Part shown: piece after piece, positions 37,805 through 47,154 of the stretch
Numbering within the stretch: the stretch's first letter is position 1
Layout: each line of letters begins with the position of its first letter
DNA from: Streptomyces marokkonensis
GTDB taxonomy: Bacteria; Actinomycetota; Actinomycetes; Streptomycetales; Streptomycetaceae
Length of the DNA stretch: 64,000 nucleotides
Direction of reading: 5' to 3'
Assembly: GCF_008312835.1 (NCBI RefSeq)
Contig: NZ_VSKS01000018.1
Location: forward strand, 62,001-126,000
Position numbers and translations under genes: made by a program
The notes under the pieces: model-generated
The model's input: only the letters and a program-made list of their open reading frames with translations
Told to the model about the DNA's origin: nothing
Databases searched by the model: none

Positions 37805-40306
37805 GTGGACGACTATGCGGGACGGGTTCTCGCCGACCGCTACCGCCTGCCGCTGCCGCCCTCCGACGAGTACGAACTGACCGAGACCCGCGCCTTCGAC
37901 ACCTACAGCGGGCAGGAGGTCCTGGTCAGGCAGGTTCCGCTGCCGGAGGTCGTCGAGGCCGAAGTGCTCGACGCCGAGGGGCTGCCCGACGGCTTCACCG
38001 CCCGTGACGGTGGCGCGCGGCGTGGGAACACCCGGCCGGGAGCGGCGCGGACCGGCATGCGGCGGCCCACCGACCCGGTGGTGCGGCGCGCGGTCGAGGC
38101 CGCGCAGTCGGCGGCCGCCATCCCCGACCACCCGCGCCTTGACCAGGTGTTCGACGTGTTCGCGGAGGGCGGTTCGCTGTGGATAGTCAGTGAACTCGTC
38201 GCCGCGCGACCGCTGGCCGCACTGCTCGCCGAGGAGCCGCTGTCCCCGTACCGGGCCGCGGAGGTCGCCTCCGACGTCCTGACGGCCTTGCGGGTGCTGC
38301 ACTCCCACGGCTGGGTGCACCGCAACATCACCACGCGCACGGTGCTCGTCTGCGACGACGGCCGGGTGATGCTGACCGGTCTCGCCGTCGGCGCCGCCGA
38401 GGAGGCGCTGTGCGGCTACGACCCGGTGCCGGAACAGGACACCGGACCGGGGCAGGACGCGGGAGCACCCGGGGCACCGGGACCGGCGGCGCAGGCGCCG
38501 CCGGGAACGCCCGGCCCGGGGCGCGGCCCCTCCTGGCCGCCCGGGTTCACCGCCGACACCGGCCCCGATCCCGACGCCGCGCGCCGGGCCGCCATCGAGG
38601 CACGGGCCGGCCGGCTGCCCGGCGCCGCGGCGGACACGGCGAACGGCCTCACCCCCGCCGCGGCCCCGAGGGCCCTCGACGGCGCGGGCGACGTGCGGGC
38701 GGCCCGTGCGGGGGCGATCGCCGCGTACCGGGCGGGCGCCCGTGCCGCCGCCCGGGTGCAGGAGGCCCAGCAGAGCGGCCGTACGGCCCTGCCCGGCGCC
38801 CTGCCCACCGCCGAGGGCGACGGACCGGCGCCCGGCGCGGTCCCGCCGGGACAGATAGCCGACCCCTACGGCGTCGGCGCCAGCGGCCGTCCCGGAACCA
38901 CACCCTGGACCGCCACCGGCGGCGCACCGGCCGTCCCCGGCGGAAGCGGACGCACCGCCCCCACGGGACCCGGCGCCCTGGAGACACCCGGCGGTCCCGG
39001 CGCGGCCGCCCCGCCCGCGCGCTGGGACGACCTGGTGGCCCACACCCCCGCGCGCCGGGGCCCGACCACCGCGCTGGCCGCCGAGCGGGCGCGGCAGGCA
39101 CGGATGGCCGTCGTCGGACCGGTGACCGAGCGATGGGCGCCCGAGCAGGCCGGTCCCGTGCACGAGAACTGGCAGCTGGCCGCGCCGATCGGGCCCGCCA
39201 CCGACCTGTGGGCGCTGGGCTCGCTGCTGTTCCGCGCCGTGCAGGGGCACGCGCCCTACCCCGAGGAGTCGACGGCCGAACTGGTGCAGATGGTGTGCGC
39301 CGAGCCGCCCGCGTTCGCCGAGGAGTGCGGGCCGCTCCGGCCGGTCGTGGAGTCGCTGCTGCGTCAGGACCCCACCGAGCGGCCCGACTTCGAGGAACTG
39401 CGCGGCTGGCTGCGTTCGCTGGTGCGGTCGGCGCCCGAGCCCGAGGCCGGCGTGCACGTCATAGCGGCACCGCCCGCCACCGACACGAGCCGGCTGCCGG
39501 TCATACGCCGCCGGGGCGAGCTGGTGCGCAGGCGGCGCGCCGCGCTCCCGGCGCACCACGGACGGCACAAGCGGGCCAAACCGGAGACCGGGTCGCCGCG
39601 CAGGCTCGGCCGCACGCTGCTCCTGCTGGTACTGCTCGCCATGGCGGCGGCGATCGCCTACGCCATGCTGTTCATGCCGAAGTCCGGTGAGGAGAAGACC
39701 GGGGCGGCCGACCGCACCGGCGCCGCCGGCGAGGTCGGCGCCGCTCCGAGCGAGCCGGGAACGGACAAGGACGCGCCGGCGCCTGAGGACAGCCCCGGGG
39801 ACGGCCCCGAGGAGTCCGCCCCCTCCAGCGAGACGCAGACCACCGGCCCCGAGGTCGCCGACGGCTTCACCCTGCGCAAGGACCCGGAGGGCTTCCGGGT
39901 CGCCGTCGCCGAGGACTGGCAGCGCACCGCGAAGAACGGCAGCGGCCAGGTCGTCTACGCCCGCGGTGACTTCGAGCTCATCGTCGTGCCGGGCCGGGAC
40001 AGCGCCGGCCGGTTCGGCAGCGACCCCATGGCCTACCAGCGCGACGACGAGCCGGAGCTCCAGCCCTACCGCGACTCCAGCTGGGCCACCTCCACCGGCC
40101 TGAAGAGCATCGAGGTGGGCGGACGGACCATGGCCGAGGGTCAGTTCACCTGGACCGGCGACGCGGGCGAGCTGTACGTCCGCAATCTCGCCGCGCTGAT
40201 CGACGGCCGTTACCACGTGGTGCAGGTGCGGGGACCGGAGGCCGAACGGGACGAGGTGACACGGGTCTTCGAGCAGGCGGCGGCGACCTACCGGTTCACG
40301 GGGTGA
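37805..40306 (+). CDS. Transmembrane pseudokinase 2
   Basis: 833-residue protein with a degenerate kinase fold. The glycine-rich loop is lost, the VAVK lysine is missing (EVLVRQVPLP), the catalytic loop reads H172RNITTRTVLV instead of HRDxKxxN, and DFG is replaced by LTGLA. A long Pro/Gly/Ala insert (about 205-430) splits the C-lobe, which resumes with PATDLWALGSLLFRAVQGHA. A transmembrane helix (about 603-623) and the same extracytoplasmic domain as in kinase 1 follow (GFRVAVAEDWQRTAKNGSG). GTG 37805 lies behind GGGGGAGG. It is probably a signalling scaffold or regulator of its neighbours, with no phosphotransfer of its own. Confidence 0.9.
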   Translation: MDDYAGRVLADRYRLPLPPSDEYELTETRAFDTYSGQEVLVRQVPLPEVVEAEVLDAEGLPDGFTARDGGARRGNTRPGAARTGMRRPTDPVVRRAVEAAQSAAAIPDHPRLDQVFDVFAEGGSLWIVSELVAARPLAALLAEEPLSPYRAAEVASDVLTALRVLHSHGWVHRNITTRTVLVCDDGRVMLTGLAVGAAEEALCGYDPVPEQDTGPGQDAGAPGAPGPAAQAPPGTPGPGRGPSWPPGFTADTGPDPDAARRAAIEARAGRLPGAAADTANGLTPAAAPRALDGAGDVRAARAGAIAAYRAGARAAARVQEAQQSGRTALPGALPTAEGDGPAPGAVPPGQIADPYGVGASGRPGTTPWTATGGAPAVPGGSGRTAPTGPGALETPGGPGAAAPPARWDDLVAHTPARRGPTTALAAERARQARMAVVGPVTERWAPEQAGPVHENWQLAAPIGPATDLWALGSLLFRAVQGHAPYPEESTAELVQMVCAEPPAFAEECGPLRPVVESLLRQDPTERPDFEELRGWLRSLVRSAPEPEAGVHVIAAPPATDTSRLPVIRRRGELVRRRRAALPAHHGRHKRAKPETGSPRRLGRTLLLLVLLAMAAAIAYAMLFMPKSGEEKTGAADRTGAAGEVGAAPSEPGTDKDAPAPEDSPGDGPEESAPSSETQTTGPEVADGFTLRKDPEGFRVAVAEDWQRTAKNGSGQVVYARGDFELIVVPGRDSAGRFGSDPMAYQRDDEPELQPYRDSSWATSTGLKSIEVGGRTMAEGQFTWTGDAGELYVRNLAALIDGRYHVVQVRGPEAERDEVTRVFEQAAATYRFTG

Positions 40307-40481
40307 ACCGCGGGCGCCGCCCGCCCCGCCGCGGTCCACCGGTACGCGCACGCAGGCGTTTTGGTTGACTCGCGGCCCCCACAGCGACATCCATCACAGT
40401 GCGGTCTCCATGGCACCCCGTCGGTTCCCAGGAAGGGCCGGGGTACTTACTCTGACCCTGTCAAGACCATTGCGGGGCAAC

Positions 40482-42128
40482 GTGAATCAGATGCAGGGCT
40501 CGCTCGTCGCGGGCCGCTACCGGCTCGGCGACTCCATCGGGAGCGGTGGCATGGGCCGGGTGTGGCGCGCCCACGACGAGGTGCTGCACCGTTCCGTCGC
40601 CGTCAAGGAACTGACCGCGGCGCTCTACGTCTCCGACAGCGAAGGGGCCAGGCTGCTGGCGCGCACCCGCGCGGAGGCGCGGGCGGCCGCGCGGATCAAC
40701 CACTCCGCCGTCGTCACGGTGCACGACGTGCTGGAGCACGACGGCCGTCCGTGGATCGTGATGGAGCTGGTCGAGGGCCACTCCCTCGCCGACGCGATGA
40801 AGGAGCGCGAACGCGTCGAGCCCCGCGAGGCCGCCCGTATCGGCCTGTGGGTGCTGCGCGCGCTGCGCGCCGCGCACACCGCCGGCGTGCTGCACCGCGA
40901 CGTCAAACCCGGAAACGTTCTCCTCGCCCGCGACGGCCGGGTGCTGCTCACCGACTTCGGCATAGCGCAGATCGACGGCGACTCGGCCATCACCCGCACC
41001 GGCGAGGTCGTCGGCTCGGTCGACTACCTGGCGCCCGAACGGGTCCGCGGCCACGACCCCGGCCCCTCCTCCGACCTGTGGGCCCTCGGCGCGACGCTGT
41101 ACACGGCCGTGGAGGGCCGCTCGCCGTTCCGCCGCACCTCGCCGCTGACCACCATGCAGGCCGTCGTCGAGGAGGAGGCCGACGAGCTGCGGCACGCCGG
41201 CCCGCTCGAACCCGTCATCAGCGCGCTCCTGCGCAAGGATCCGGCCGACCGGCCCGACGCGTCCCGGGCCGAGCAGATGCTCGCCGAGGCGGCGGAGGGG
41301 CGCCGGCCGCACGCGGCGCAGGAGTACGTGCCGACCCGGGCCGTCGACGCCCATGTGCCGCTGCCACCCCACACCGGTCCGCGGGCGGCCCCCACGGCCA
41401 CGGGGGCTCCGCACCCGCGGTCCGGCGGTCCCACGGCCGTTCAACCACCGTACGGGCCGGCGGCCGTCGCGCCGCGCAGGAAAGCACGTGTGCGGGTGAT
41501 CGCCCTCGTCGTCGCGCTGGCCGCGATCGTCGGCGGGGGAACCGCGGTCGTGCTCCAGCAGTGGGACCGCGGTCGCACCACGGCGGGCCCCTCCGGGACA
41601 TCCGCGCCCGCTCCGGCACCCGGCGCGACGAAGACGGGCGGGACCGAGCCGACGGGCGGCCTCCCCGAGGGCTGGGTGCGCCGCACCGACCCCTTCGGCT
41701 TCACCGTCGTCCTGCCCGGCGAGGACTGGGAGCGCGTGGTCTTCGACGAGGAGACCCGGCAGGTCGACTACACGCCCGACGGCGGGAAGCACTTCCTGCG
41801 GATCGCGGCCGACGACTCTCCCGACTTCGACGACCCGTACGAGCACCTGAGCGATCTGGACCAGCAGATCGGCGGGCGTCTGGTCGACTACCGGCGGCTG
41901 GGCCTGCAGCGCCTGACCTACCGCGACCGCGACGGCGCGCGGCTCGAGTACGGCTGGACGGCGCTGGCCAAGGACACGGAGTTCCCGGGCCCGTACCGGG
42001 CGGTCGACCAGATGTACATCTCGCGCGACGGCGTCGAGTACGCCCTCTACATGGCCTCCCCGGCCGCCGACTGGGACACGACCCGCGAACAGTTCCGGAC
42101 GATCCTGCAGGGGTGGCGCGAGCCCTGA
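40482..42128 (+). CDS. Transmembrane Ser/Thr protein kinase 3
   Basis: 548-residue PknB-type kinase: GSGGMGRV, Lys42, H138RD140VKPGN, DFG and APE all present. It has a short linker, one transmembrane helix (about 337-358) and an extracytoplasmic domain (PFGFTVVLPGEDWERVVFDE ... TILQGWREP) of the type shared with its neighbours. GTG 40482 is used; an in-frame ATG lies 9 bp further. It is transcribed in the same direction as the surrounding kinases with 175 bp before it. Confidence 0.93.
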   Translation: MNQMQGSLVAGRYRLGDSIGSGGMGRVWRAHDEVLHRSVAVKELTAALYVSDSEGARLLARTRAEARAAARINHSAVVTVHDVLEHDGRPWIVMELVEGHSLADAMKERERVEPREAARIGLWVLRALRAAHTAGVLHRDVKPGNVLLARDGRVLLTDFGIAQIDGDSAITRTGEVVGSVDYLAPERVRGHDPGPSSDLWALGATLYTAVEGRSPFRRTSPLTTMQAVVEEEADELRHAGPLEPVISALLRKDPADRPDASRAEQMLAEAAEGRRPHAAQEYVPTRAVDAHVPLPPHTGPRAAPTATGAPHPRSGGPTAVQPPYGPAAVAPRRKARVRVIALVVALAAIVGGGTAVVLQQWDRGRTTAGPSGTSAPAPAPGATKTGGTEPTGGLPEGWVRRTDPFGFTVVLPGEDWERVVFDEETRQVDYTPDGGKHFLRIAADDSPDFDDPYEHLSDLDQQIGGRLVDYRRLGLQRLTYRDRDGARLEYGWTALAKDTEFPGPYRAVDQMYISRDGVEYALYMASPAADWDTTREQFRTILQGWREP

Positions 42129-42210
42129 CGCCCGTGGCGTGGTCGTATGCGCTCCGCTTGGCCGAATCGCCGTACCGGAGGGGACACATCCGGTGGGGCA
42201 TGATGGGCCC

Positions 42211-43497
42211 ATGGTGACCGAGGGGGAGCCGGAGAACGGGGCCGAACGGCACAATGCCCGCGTCGTCGCGGGCCGTTACCGTCTGGAGTCGATGATCGGG
42301 CGCGGCGGCATGGGCGTGGTCTGGCGGGCCACCGACCAACTGCTCGGACGGGGCGTCGCCGTCAAGGAACTCCCGTTCGACGAGACGCTCTCCGCGGCCG
42401 AGGCCCGGCGGCAGCGTGACCGCACCCTGCGCGAGGCGCGCGCCCTGGCCCAGTTGAGCCACCCGAACATCATCGTCGTCCACGACGTCGTCGAGGACGA
42501 CGAACGCCCGTACATCGTCCTGGAGCTGATCGAGGGGCCCTCGCTCGCCGACCGCATCGCCGCACGGGGCCCGGTCGACGCCGCGGAGGCCGCGCGGATC
42601 GGCGTCGACCTGCTCGGCGCGCTGCGCGCCGCGCACACGGCCGGTGTGCTGCACCGCGACCTCAAGCCCGCCAACGTCCTGCTGGAGGACGACACCGAGC
42701 GGGTCGTCCTCACCGACTTCGGCATCGCCCAGGTGTCCGGCTCGACCACGCTCACCGAGACCGGCTCCTTCGTGGGTTCCCCCGAATACACCGCGCCCGA
42801 GCGGATGTCCGGCGCCCGGACGGGACCGGAGGCCGACCTGTGGTCGCTGGGCGCGCTGCTGTGCACGGCGCTCAGCGGCGAGTCGCCGTTCCGGCGCGAC
42901 TCCCTCAGCGGGATCCTGCACGCGGTCGTGGTCGACGAGATCCGGCCGCCCGCCGAGGCCGGGCCGATCCTTCCCGTGGTCCGCGGACTGCTGGAACGCG
43001 ACCCGGACCGCCGGCTGGACGCGGACCGGGCCGAGCGGATGCTGAGCGCGTTCCTCGCGACGGGCCGCACGCCGGAGTCGGCGCCGCTGGAGCCGTTGCC
43101 GTCCGACCGGATCCCGCTGCGCCGCCGGTTCCCGGCACGGCGGACGGAGACGGTCGCGCCGGGCTCCGCCGGGGAGCGCCCCGTCCGGCGGCAGCCCACG
43201 AAGGGTGTGCTGGTGGCCGCGCTGGCGGTCGCCGCGATGGCGGGGGCGGGGGTGTCGGCCGCGGCGCTGCTGCTGCAGGACCGGGACGGCGACGGGGGCG
43301 GTACGCCGACCAGCTCGGCGCCGGAGACACCCGTCGGTGAGACGGCCCCCGGGCCCCGGCCGCCCGCGTCCGTCCCCACGACCACCAGCCCCCGGCGGAC
43401 GCTGCCGTCGGACGCCCGCTCCACGGCGGCCACCCCGACGACGGCCACGCCCACGGTGTCGGGGTCCTCACCTGGGCCAAGCCTCGAAGAGCAGTGA
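42211..43497 (+). CDS. Transmembrane Ser/Thr protein kinase 4, without a sensor domain
   Basis: 428-residue PknB-type kinase: GRGGMGVV, Lys52, H148RD150LKPAN, DFG and APE intact. A transmembrane helix lies at about 332-355. The outside part is only a 70-residue Thr/Pro/Ser-rich tail, so it lacks the ligand-type domain of kinases 1, 3 and 5. It starts at ATG 42211, 82 bp after kinase 3; there is no clear ribosome-binding site. Confidence 0.92.
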   Translation: MVTEGEPENGAERHNARVVAGRYRLESMIGRGGMGVVWRATDQLLGRGVAVKELPFDETLSAAEARRQRDRTLREARALAQLSHPNIIVVHDVVEDDERPYIVLELIEGPSLADRIAARGPVDAAEAARIGVDLLGALRAAHTAGVLHRDLKPANVLLEDDTERVVLTDFGIAQVSGSTTLTETGSFVGSPEYTAPERMSGARTGPEADLWSLGALLCTALSGESPFRRDSLSGILHAVVVDEIRPPAEAGPILPVVRGLLERDPDRRLDADRAERMLSAFLATGRTPESAPLEPLPSDRIPLRRRFPARRTETVAPGSAGERPVRRQPTKGVLVAALAVAAMAGAGVSAAALLLQDRDGDGGGTPTSSAPETPVGETAPGPRPPASVPTTTSPRRTLPSDARSTAATPTTATPTVSGSSPGPSLEEQ

Positions 43498-43611
43498 AGC
43501 CGGGCCTCAAAGAGCAATAAAAGGGAGATAAGTGCCGGTGAGGGTCACGGGTCTGTGACCGGTGGGCGTTCGCAGTGGATACGCGAGGGTCCCGCGCGAT
43601 ATGGATGAACC

Positions 43612-45261
43612 ATGAGCAGCAACGGGGGAGCCCGCAACGGGGCCGACGAACCGACCAGTTTTGGTCTGCAACCGCCGAACCCGCATCCCCCCGCCGGGGT
43701 GCCACACCCCGGCAACCCGTACGCGGCGCCGACCCGCGTGGTCCCGCAGCGGGCACCCGTGACGGACCCGGGCGCCGGGCGGCTGATCGCCGGACGCTAC
43801 CGGCTGCTCGCCAAGCTCGGCCACGGCGGCATGGGCACGGTGTGGCGGGCCAAGGACGAGACGGTGGACCGCGAAGTCGCCGTCAAGGAGCCCCGCGTCC
43901 CGGACCACCTTCCCGAACGCGAACGTTCCAACGCCTTCGAGCGGATGCGTCGCGAGGCCCGCGCGGCCGCCCGGCTCGACCACCCCGCGGTGGTCGACGT
44001 CCATGACGTCGCGGTGGTCGACGGCCGGCCGTGGATCGTGATGGAGCTGGTCCAGGGCCGTTCGCTGGGCGCCGTGCTGCAGGACGAGGGCACCCTCTCC
44101 GCACGCGAGGCGGCCAGGGTCGGCCTGGAAGTGCTCGGCGCGCTGGAGGCCGCCCACGCTGCGGGCATCCTGCACCGGGACGTGAAGCCGGACAACGTGC
44201 TGCTCGGCCGGCACGACCGGGTCGTCCTCACCGACTTCGGCATCGCCCAGATCGAGGGCGAGACCAATCTGACCGACACCGGCGGCTTCGTCGGCTCGCC
44301 CGAGTACATCGCCCCGGAACGGGTGCTGGGCCAGCGCCCCGGCCCCGCCTCCGACCTGTGGTCGCTCGGCGTGGTGCTGTACGCGGCGACGGAGGGCGTC
44401 TCGCCGTTCCGCCGCAGCAACACCCCCGCCACCCTCCAGTCCGTGCTCAACGCGACGCCGGCGCCGCCCGCCTCCGCCCACGGACCGCTGGCCGACGTCA
44501 TCACCGCCCTGCTGCAGAAGGACCCGGCGCGCCGGCCGAACGCCGCCCGGGTCCGCGCCGTACTGGAAGCGGCCGCCCACCCGCCCGCGCCGCAGCCCAC
44601 GCAGGTGACCCGGTTCCCCGCCCCCGACCCCCGCGGCAAGGGCATCCGCGTCGGCCGCAGGACGCTGATCGGGCTGGGCGCCGCGGTGGTCGCGGCAGCG
44701 GTGGCGGCGTACCTCGTGGTCGCGGACCCCTTCGCGGGCCCCCTGCCCGACGGCTGGAAGAAGCACGACCTCGGGGACCGGCCGGGCGTGGCGCTCGCGG
44801 TGCCGGAGAACTTCGTGAAGGACAAACCCGCCGACGACTCGGACGGGACGGTCGTCTCCTTCACCGACCCGAGCGGGATGGTGCGTGTCGAGACCGACCG
44901 CGACCTCAAGGCCGAGGACGAGAACGGCGAACTCGAGGCCTCGGCGTCGGAGCGGGCGTTCGCACACTGGAACGAGCTCAAGGACGGCGAGTACGGCTGG
45001 GGCATCGCCGACTCGCCGGCGCCCCAGGGGCAGCCGCGCGAGACGACGTACAAGGAGCACGACGCGGCCACGAACACCATCGTCTACACGACGACCACCA
45101 CCCCGGCGCTGGTGCGCGAGGCGCAGGTCATGTACTACCGGAACAAGGACGGCGACATGTACCGGCTGTGGGTCGTCTACCCGGGCAAGGGCTACTTCGC
45201 CGAGGACGGCCGGGAGATCGCCCGCACGGTCTTCGAGTCCTGGGACATCCACGAGCTCTGA
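43612..45261 (+). CDS. Transmembrane Ser/Thr protein kinase 5
   Basis: 549-residue kinase with a 60-residue Pro-rich N-terminal extension. The catalytic domain has GHGGMGTV, Lys92, H188RD190VKPDN, DFG and APE. A transmembrane helix (about 351-372) is followed by an extracytoplasmic domain (LPDGWKKHDLGDRPGVALAV ... TVFESWDIHEL) related to those of kinases 1-3. It starts at ATG 43612. The 114-bp gap before it holds the inverted repeat GGTCAC-N6-GTGACC (43543-43560), which may be a regulatory site. It is the last gene of the array. Confidence 0.93.
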   Translation: MSSNGGARNGADEPTSFGLQPPNPHPPAGVPHPGNPYAAPTRVVPQRAPVTDPGAGRLIAGRYRLLAKLGHGGMGTVWRAKDETVDREVAVKEPRVPDHLPERERSNAFERMRREARAAARLDHPAVVDVHDVAVVDGRPWIVMELVQGRSLGAVLQDEGTLSAREAARVGLEVLGALEAAHAAGILHRDVKPDNVLLGRHDRVVLTDFGIAQIEGETNLTDTGGFVGSPEYIAPERVLGQRPGPASDLWSLGVVLYAATEGVSPFRRSNTPATLQSVLNATPAPPASAHGPLADVITALLQKDPARRPNAARVRAVLEAAAHPPAPQPTQVTRFPAPDPRGKGIRVGRRTLIGLGAAVVAAAVAAYLVVADPFAGPLPDGWKKHDLGDRPGVALAVPENFVKDKPADDSDGTVVSFTDPSGMVRVETDRDLKAEDENGELEASASERAFAHWNELKDGEYGWGIADSPAPQGQPRETTYKEHDAATNTIVYTTTTTPALVREAQVMYYRNKDGDMYRLWVVYPGKGYFAEDGREIARTVFESWDIHEL

Positions 45262-45466
45262 CCCGCGCCCATGGGGCCCGCCCCCGGCGGTGCTCCGGAG
45301 CGCCTGGGCCGACCCGAGACCGAACCGTGGCCGACTCGCGCCGGTCCGATCGTCAACGCCCTGATCAGGGGGTTTGTTGCCAGCGTTCACTGGCATTGTG
45401 TGAGCCGTGCGGGAATCTGTTACCGACGGGTACACAAAGTGTTCGCCCGGGCATACCCTGCGCCTC

Positions 45467-47080
45467 ATGACGGACGCGCAGACCCGGGAATCCACCGGCA
45501 CCAACCCCCTCGCCCCCGCCCCGGAGGGCGCCCGCACCGCCGCCGACGTGGTCACGCCGGAGCTGGTCGCCCAGCTCACCAAGGGCGTGGCCGGCTCCGG
45601 CCGGACCGCCAACCACACGCCGTTCACCGGGGAGAAGCTGGCCGACCTGCCCGAGTCGGCCCCCGAGGACGTGGCCCGGGCGTTCGAGGCGGCCCGCGCC
45701 GCCCAGGCCGTCTGGGCGCAGACCCCGGTACGGCAGCGCGCCGCCGTCCTGCTCCGCTTCCACGACCTGGTGCTGGAGCGCCAGGCCGAGGTGCTCGACC
45801 TGATCCAGCTGGAGACCGGCAAGGCCCGGCTGCACGCCCACGAGGAAGTACAGGCCGTCGCCGTCGCGGCCCGCCACTACGGCCGCCGGGCGGCCGCCTA
45901 CCTGCGGCCCAAGCGGCACGCGGGCGCCATGCCGACCCTGACGAAGGTCACCGAGCTGCGCCACCCGCGCGGTGTCGTGGGCCAGATCGCGCCCTGGAAC
46001 TACCCCCTCGAACTCTCCGTCGGAGACGCGCTCCCGGCGTTCGTCGCGGGCAACGCGGTCGTGATGAAGCCCGACACGGAGACCTGCCTGACCGCGCTGT
46101 GGGCCCGTGACCTGCTGATCGAGGCCGGACTGCCCGCCGACGTCTTCCAGGTCGTCCTCGGCGAGGGCCCGGTCGTCGGCCCCGAGGTCGTCCGGCACGC
46201 CGACTACGTCTCCTTCACCGGCTCCACCCGCACCGGCCGCGAGGTCGCCCAGGGCGCCGCCGCCCGGCTGGTCGGCGTCTCCCTCGAACTCGGCGGCAAG
46301 AACGCCATGCTGGTGCTGGAGGACGCCGACCTCGACAAGGCCGCCGCGGGCGCCGTCCGCGCCTGCTTCTCCAGCGCGGGCCAGCTGTGCATCTCCATCG
46401 AGCGGCTGTACGTCCACGAGTCGGTCGCCGACGCCTTCCTGGAGCGCTTCGCCGCCCGCACCAAGGCGCTCCGCCTCGGCACCTCCCTCGCCTACGGCGC
46501 CGACATGGGCTCGCTGGTCGGGCAGCGCCAGCTGGACGCCGTCACCCGGCACGTCGAGGACGCCGTCGCCAAGGGCGCCACCGTCCTCGCGGGCGGCACG
46601 GCCCGCCCGGACATCGGCCCCTACTTCTTCGAGCCGACCATCCTCGACGGGGTCGAGGCCCCCATGAGCGTCTGCTCCGAGGAGACCTTCGGCCCGGTCG
46701 TCTCCGTCTACCGCTTCTCGTCCGACGACGAGGCGGTCGAACGTGCCAACTCCACCCCGTACGGCCTGAACTCCTCCGTCTGGACGAAGGACGCCCGGCG
46801 AGGCCGCGAGATCGCCGCCCGGCTGCGCACCGGCACCGTGAACATCAACGAGGGGTACGCGCCCGCCTACGGCAGTGTCCAGTCGCCGATGGGCGGCATG
46901 AAGGACTCCGGTCTCGGCCGCCGGCACGGCTCCGAGGGCATCCTCAAGTACACCGAGGCCCAGACGGTCGCCCACCAGCGGTTGCTGCCGATGGCCCCCT
47001 CGCTGGGCATGGACGACGAGACGTACGCCCGTTTCATGAGCAGCAGCTTGCGCCTGATGAAGGCGTTCCGGTTCAGGTGA
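45467..47080 (+). CDS. gabD: Succinate-semialdehyde dehydrogenase (NADP+)
   Basis: 537-residue aldehyde dehydrogenase. NAD(P)-binding segments (GQIAPWNYPLELSVGDALPA, FTGSTRTGREVAQ), the glutamate motif SLELGGKN and catalytic Cys308 (SSAGQLCISI) are present. The subfamily assignment to succinic-semialdehyde dehydrogenase rests on overall resemblance to actinobacterial GabD2 and on the C-terminal extension after GILKYTEAQTVA. It would feed GABA-derived semialdehyde into the TCA cycle. ATG 45467 was chosen over GTG-led extension upstream. A GMC oxidoreductase follows after 74 bp and is probably cotranscribed. Confidence 0.88.
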   Translation: MTDAQTRESTGTNPLAPAPEGARTAADVVTPELVAQLTKGVAGSGRTANHTPFTGEKLADLPESAPEDVARAFEAARAAQAVWAQTPVRQRAAVLLRFHDLVLERQAEVLDLIQLETGKARLHAHEEVQAVAVAARHYGRRAAAYLRPKRHAGAMPTLTKVTELRHPRGVVGQIAPWNYPLELSVGDALPAFVAGNAVVMKPDTETCLTALWARDLLIEAGLPADVFQVVLGEGPVVGPEVVRHADYVSFTGSTRTGREVAQGAAARLVGVSLELGGKNAMLVLEDADLDKAAAGAVRACFSSAGQLCISIERLYVHESVADAFLERFAARTKALRLGTSLAYGADMGSLVGQRQLDAVTRHVEDAVAKGATVLAGGTARPDIGPYFFEPTILDGVEAPMSVCSEETFGPVVSVYRFSSDDEAVERANSTPYGLNSSVWTKDARRGREIAARLRTGTVNINEGYAPAYGSVQSPMGGMKDSGLGRRHGSEGILKYTEAQTVAHQRLLPMAPSLGMDDETYARFMSSSLRLMKAFRFR

Positions 47081-47154
47081 CCGACTCAGGGGCGCGAGGA
47101 ACCGCGCGAGAAACCACGGATCACCCGCACGCGAAACTCACAGAGGAGACACCC

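Noticed and set aside
35456-40390. 1644-codon open frame on the minus strand opposite the kinase genes
   Set aside because: It is the antisense shadow of kinases 1 and 2; its Gly/Arg/Val-rich text has no domain, and the plus-strand genes have clear motifs.
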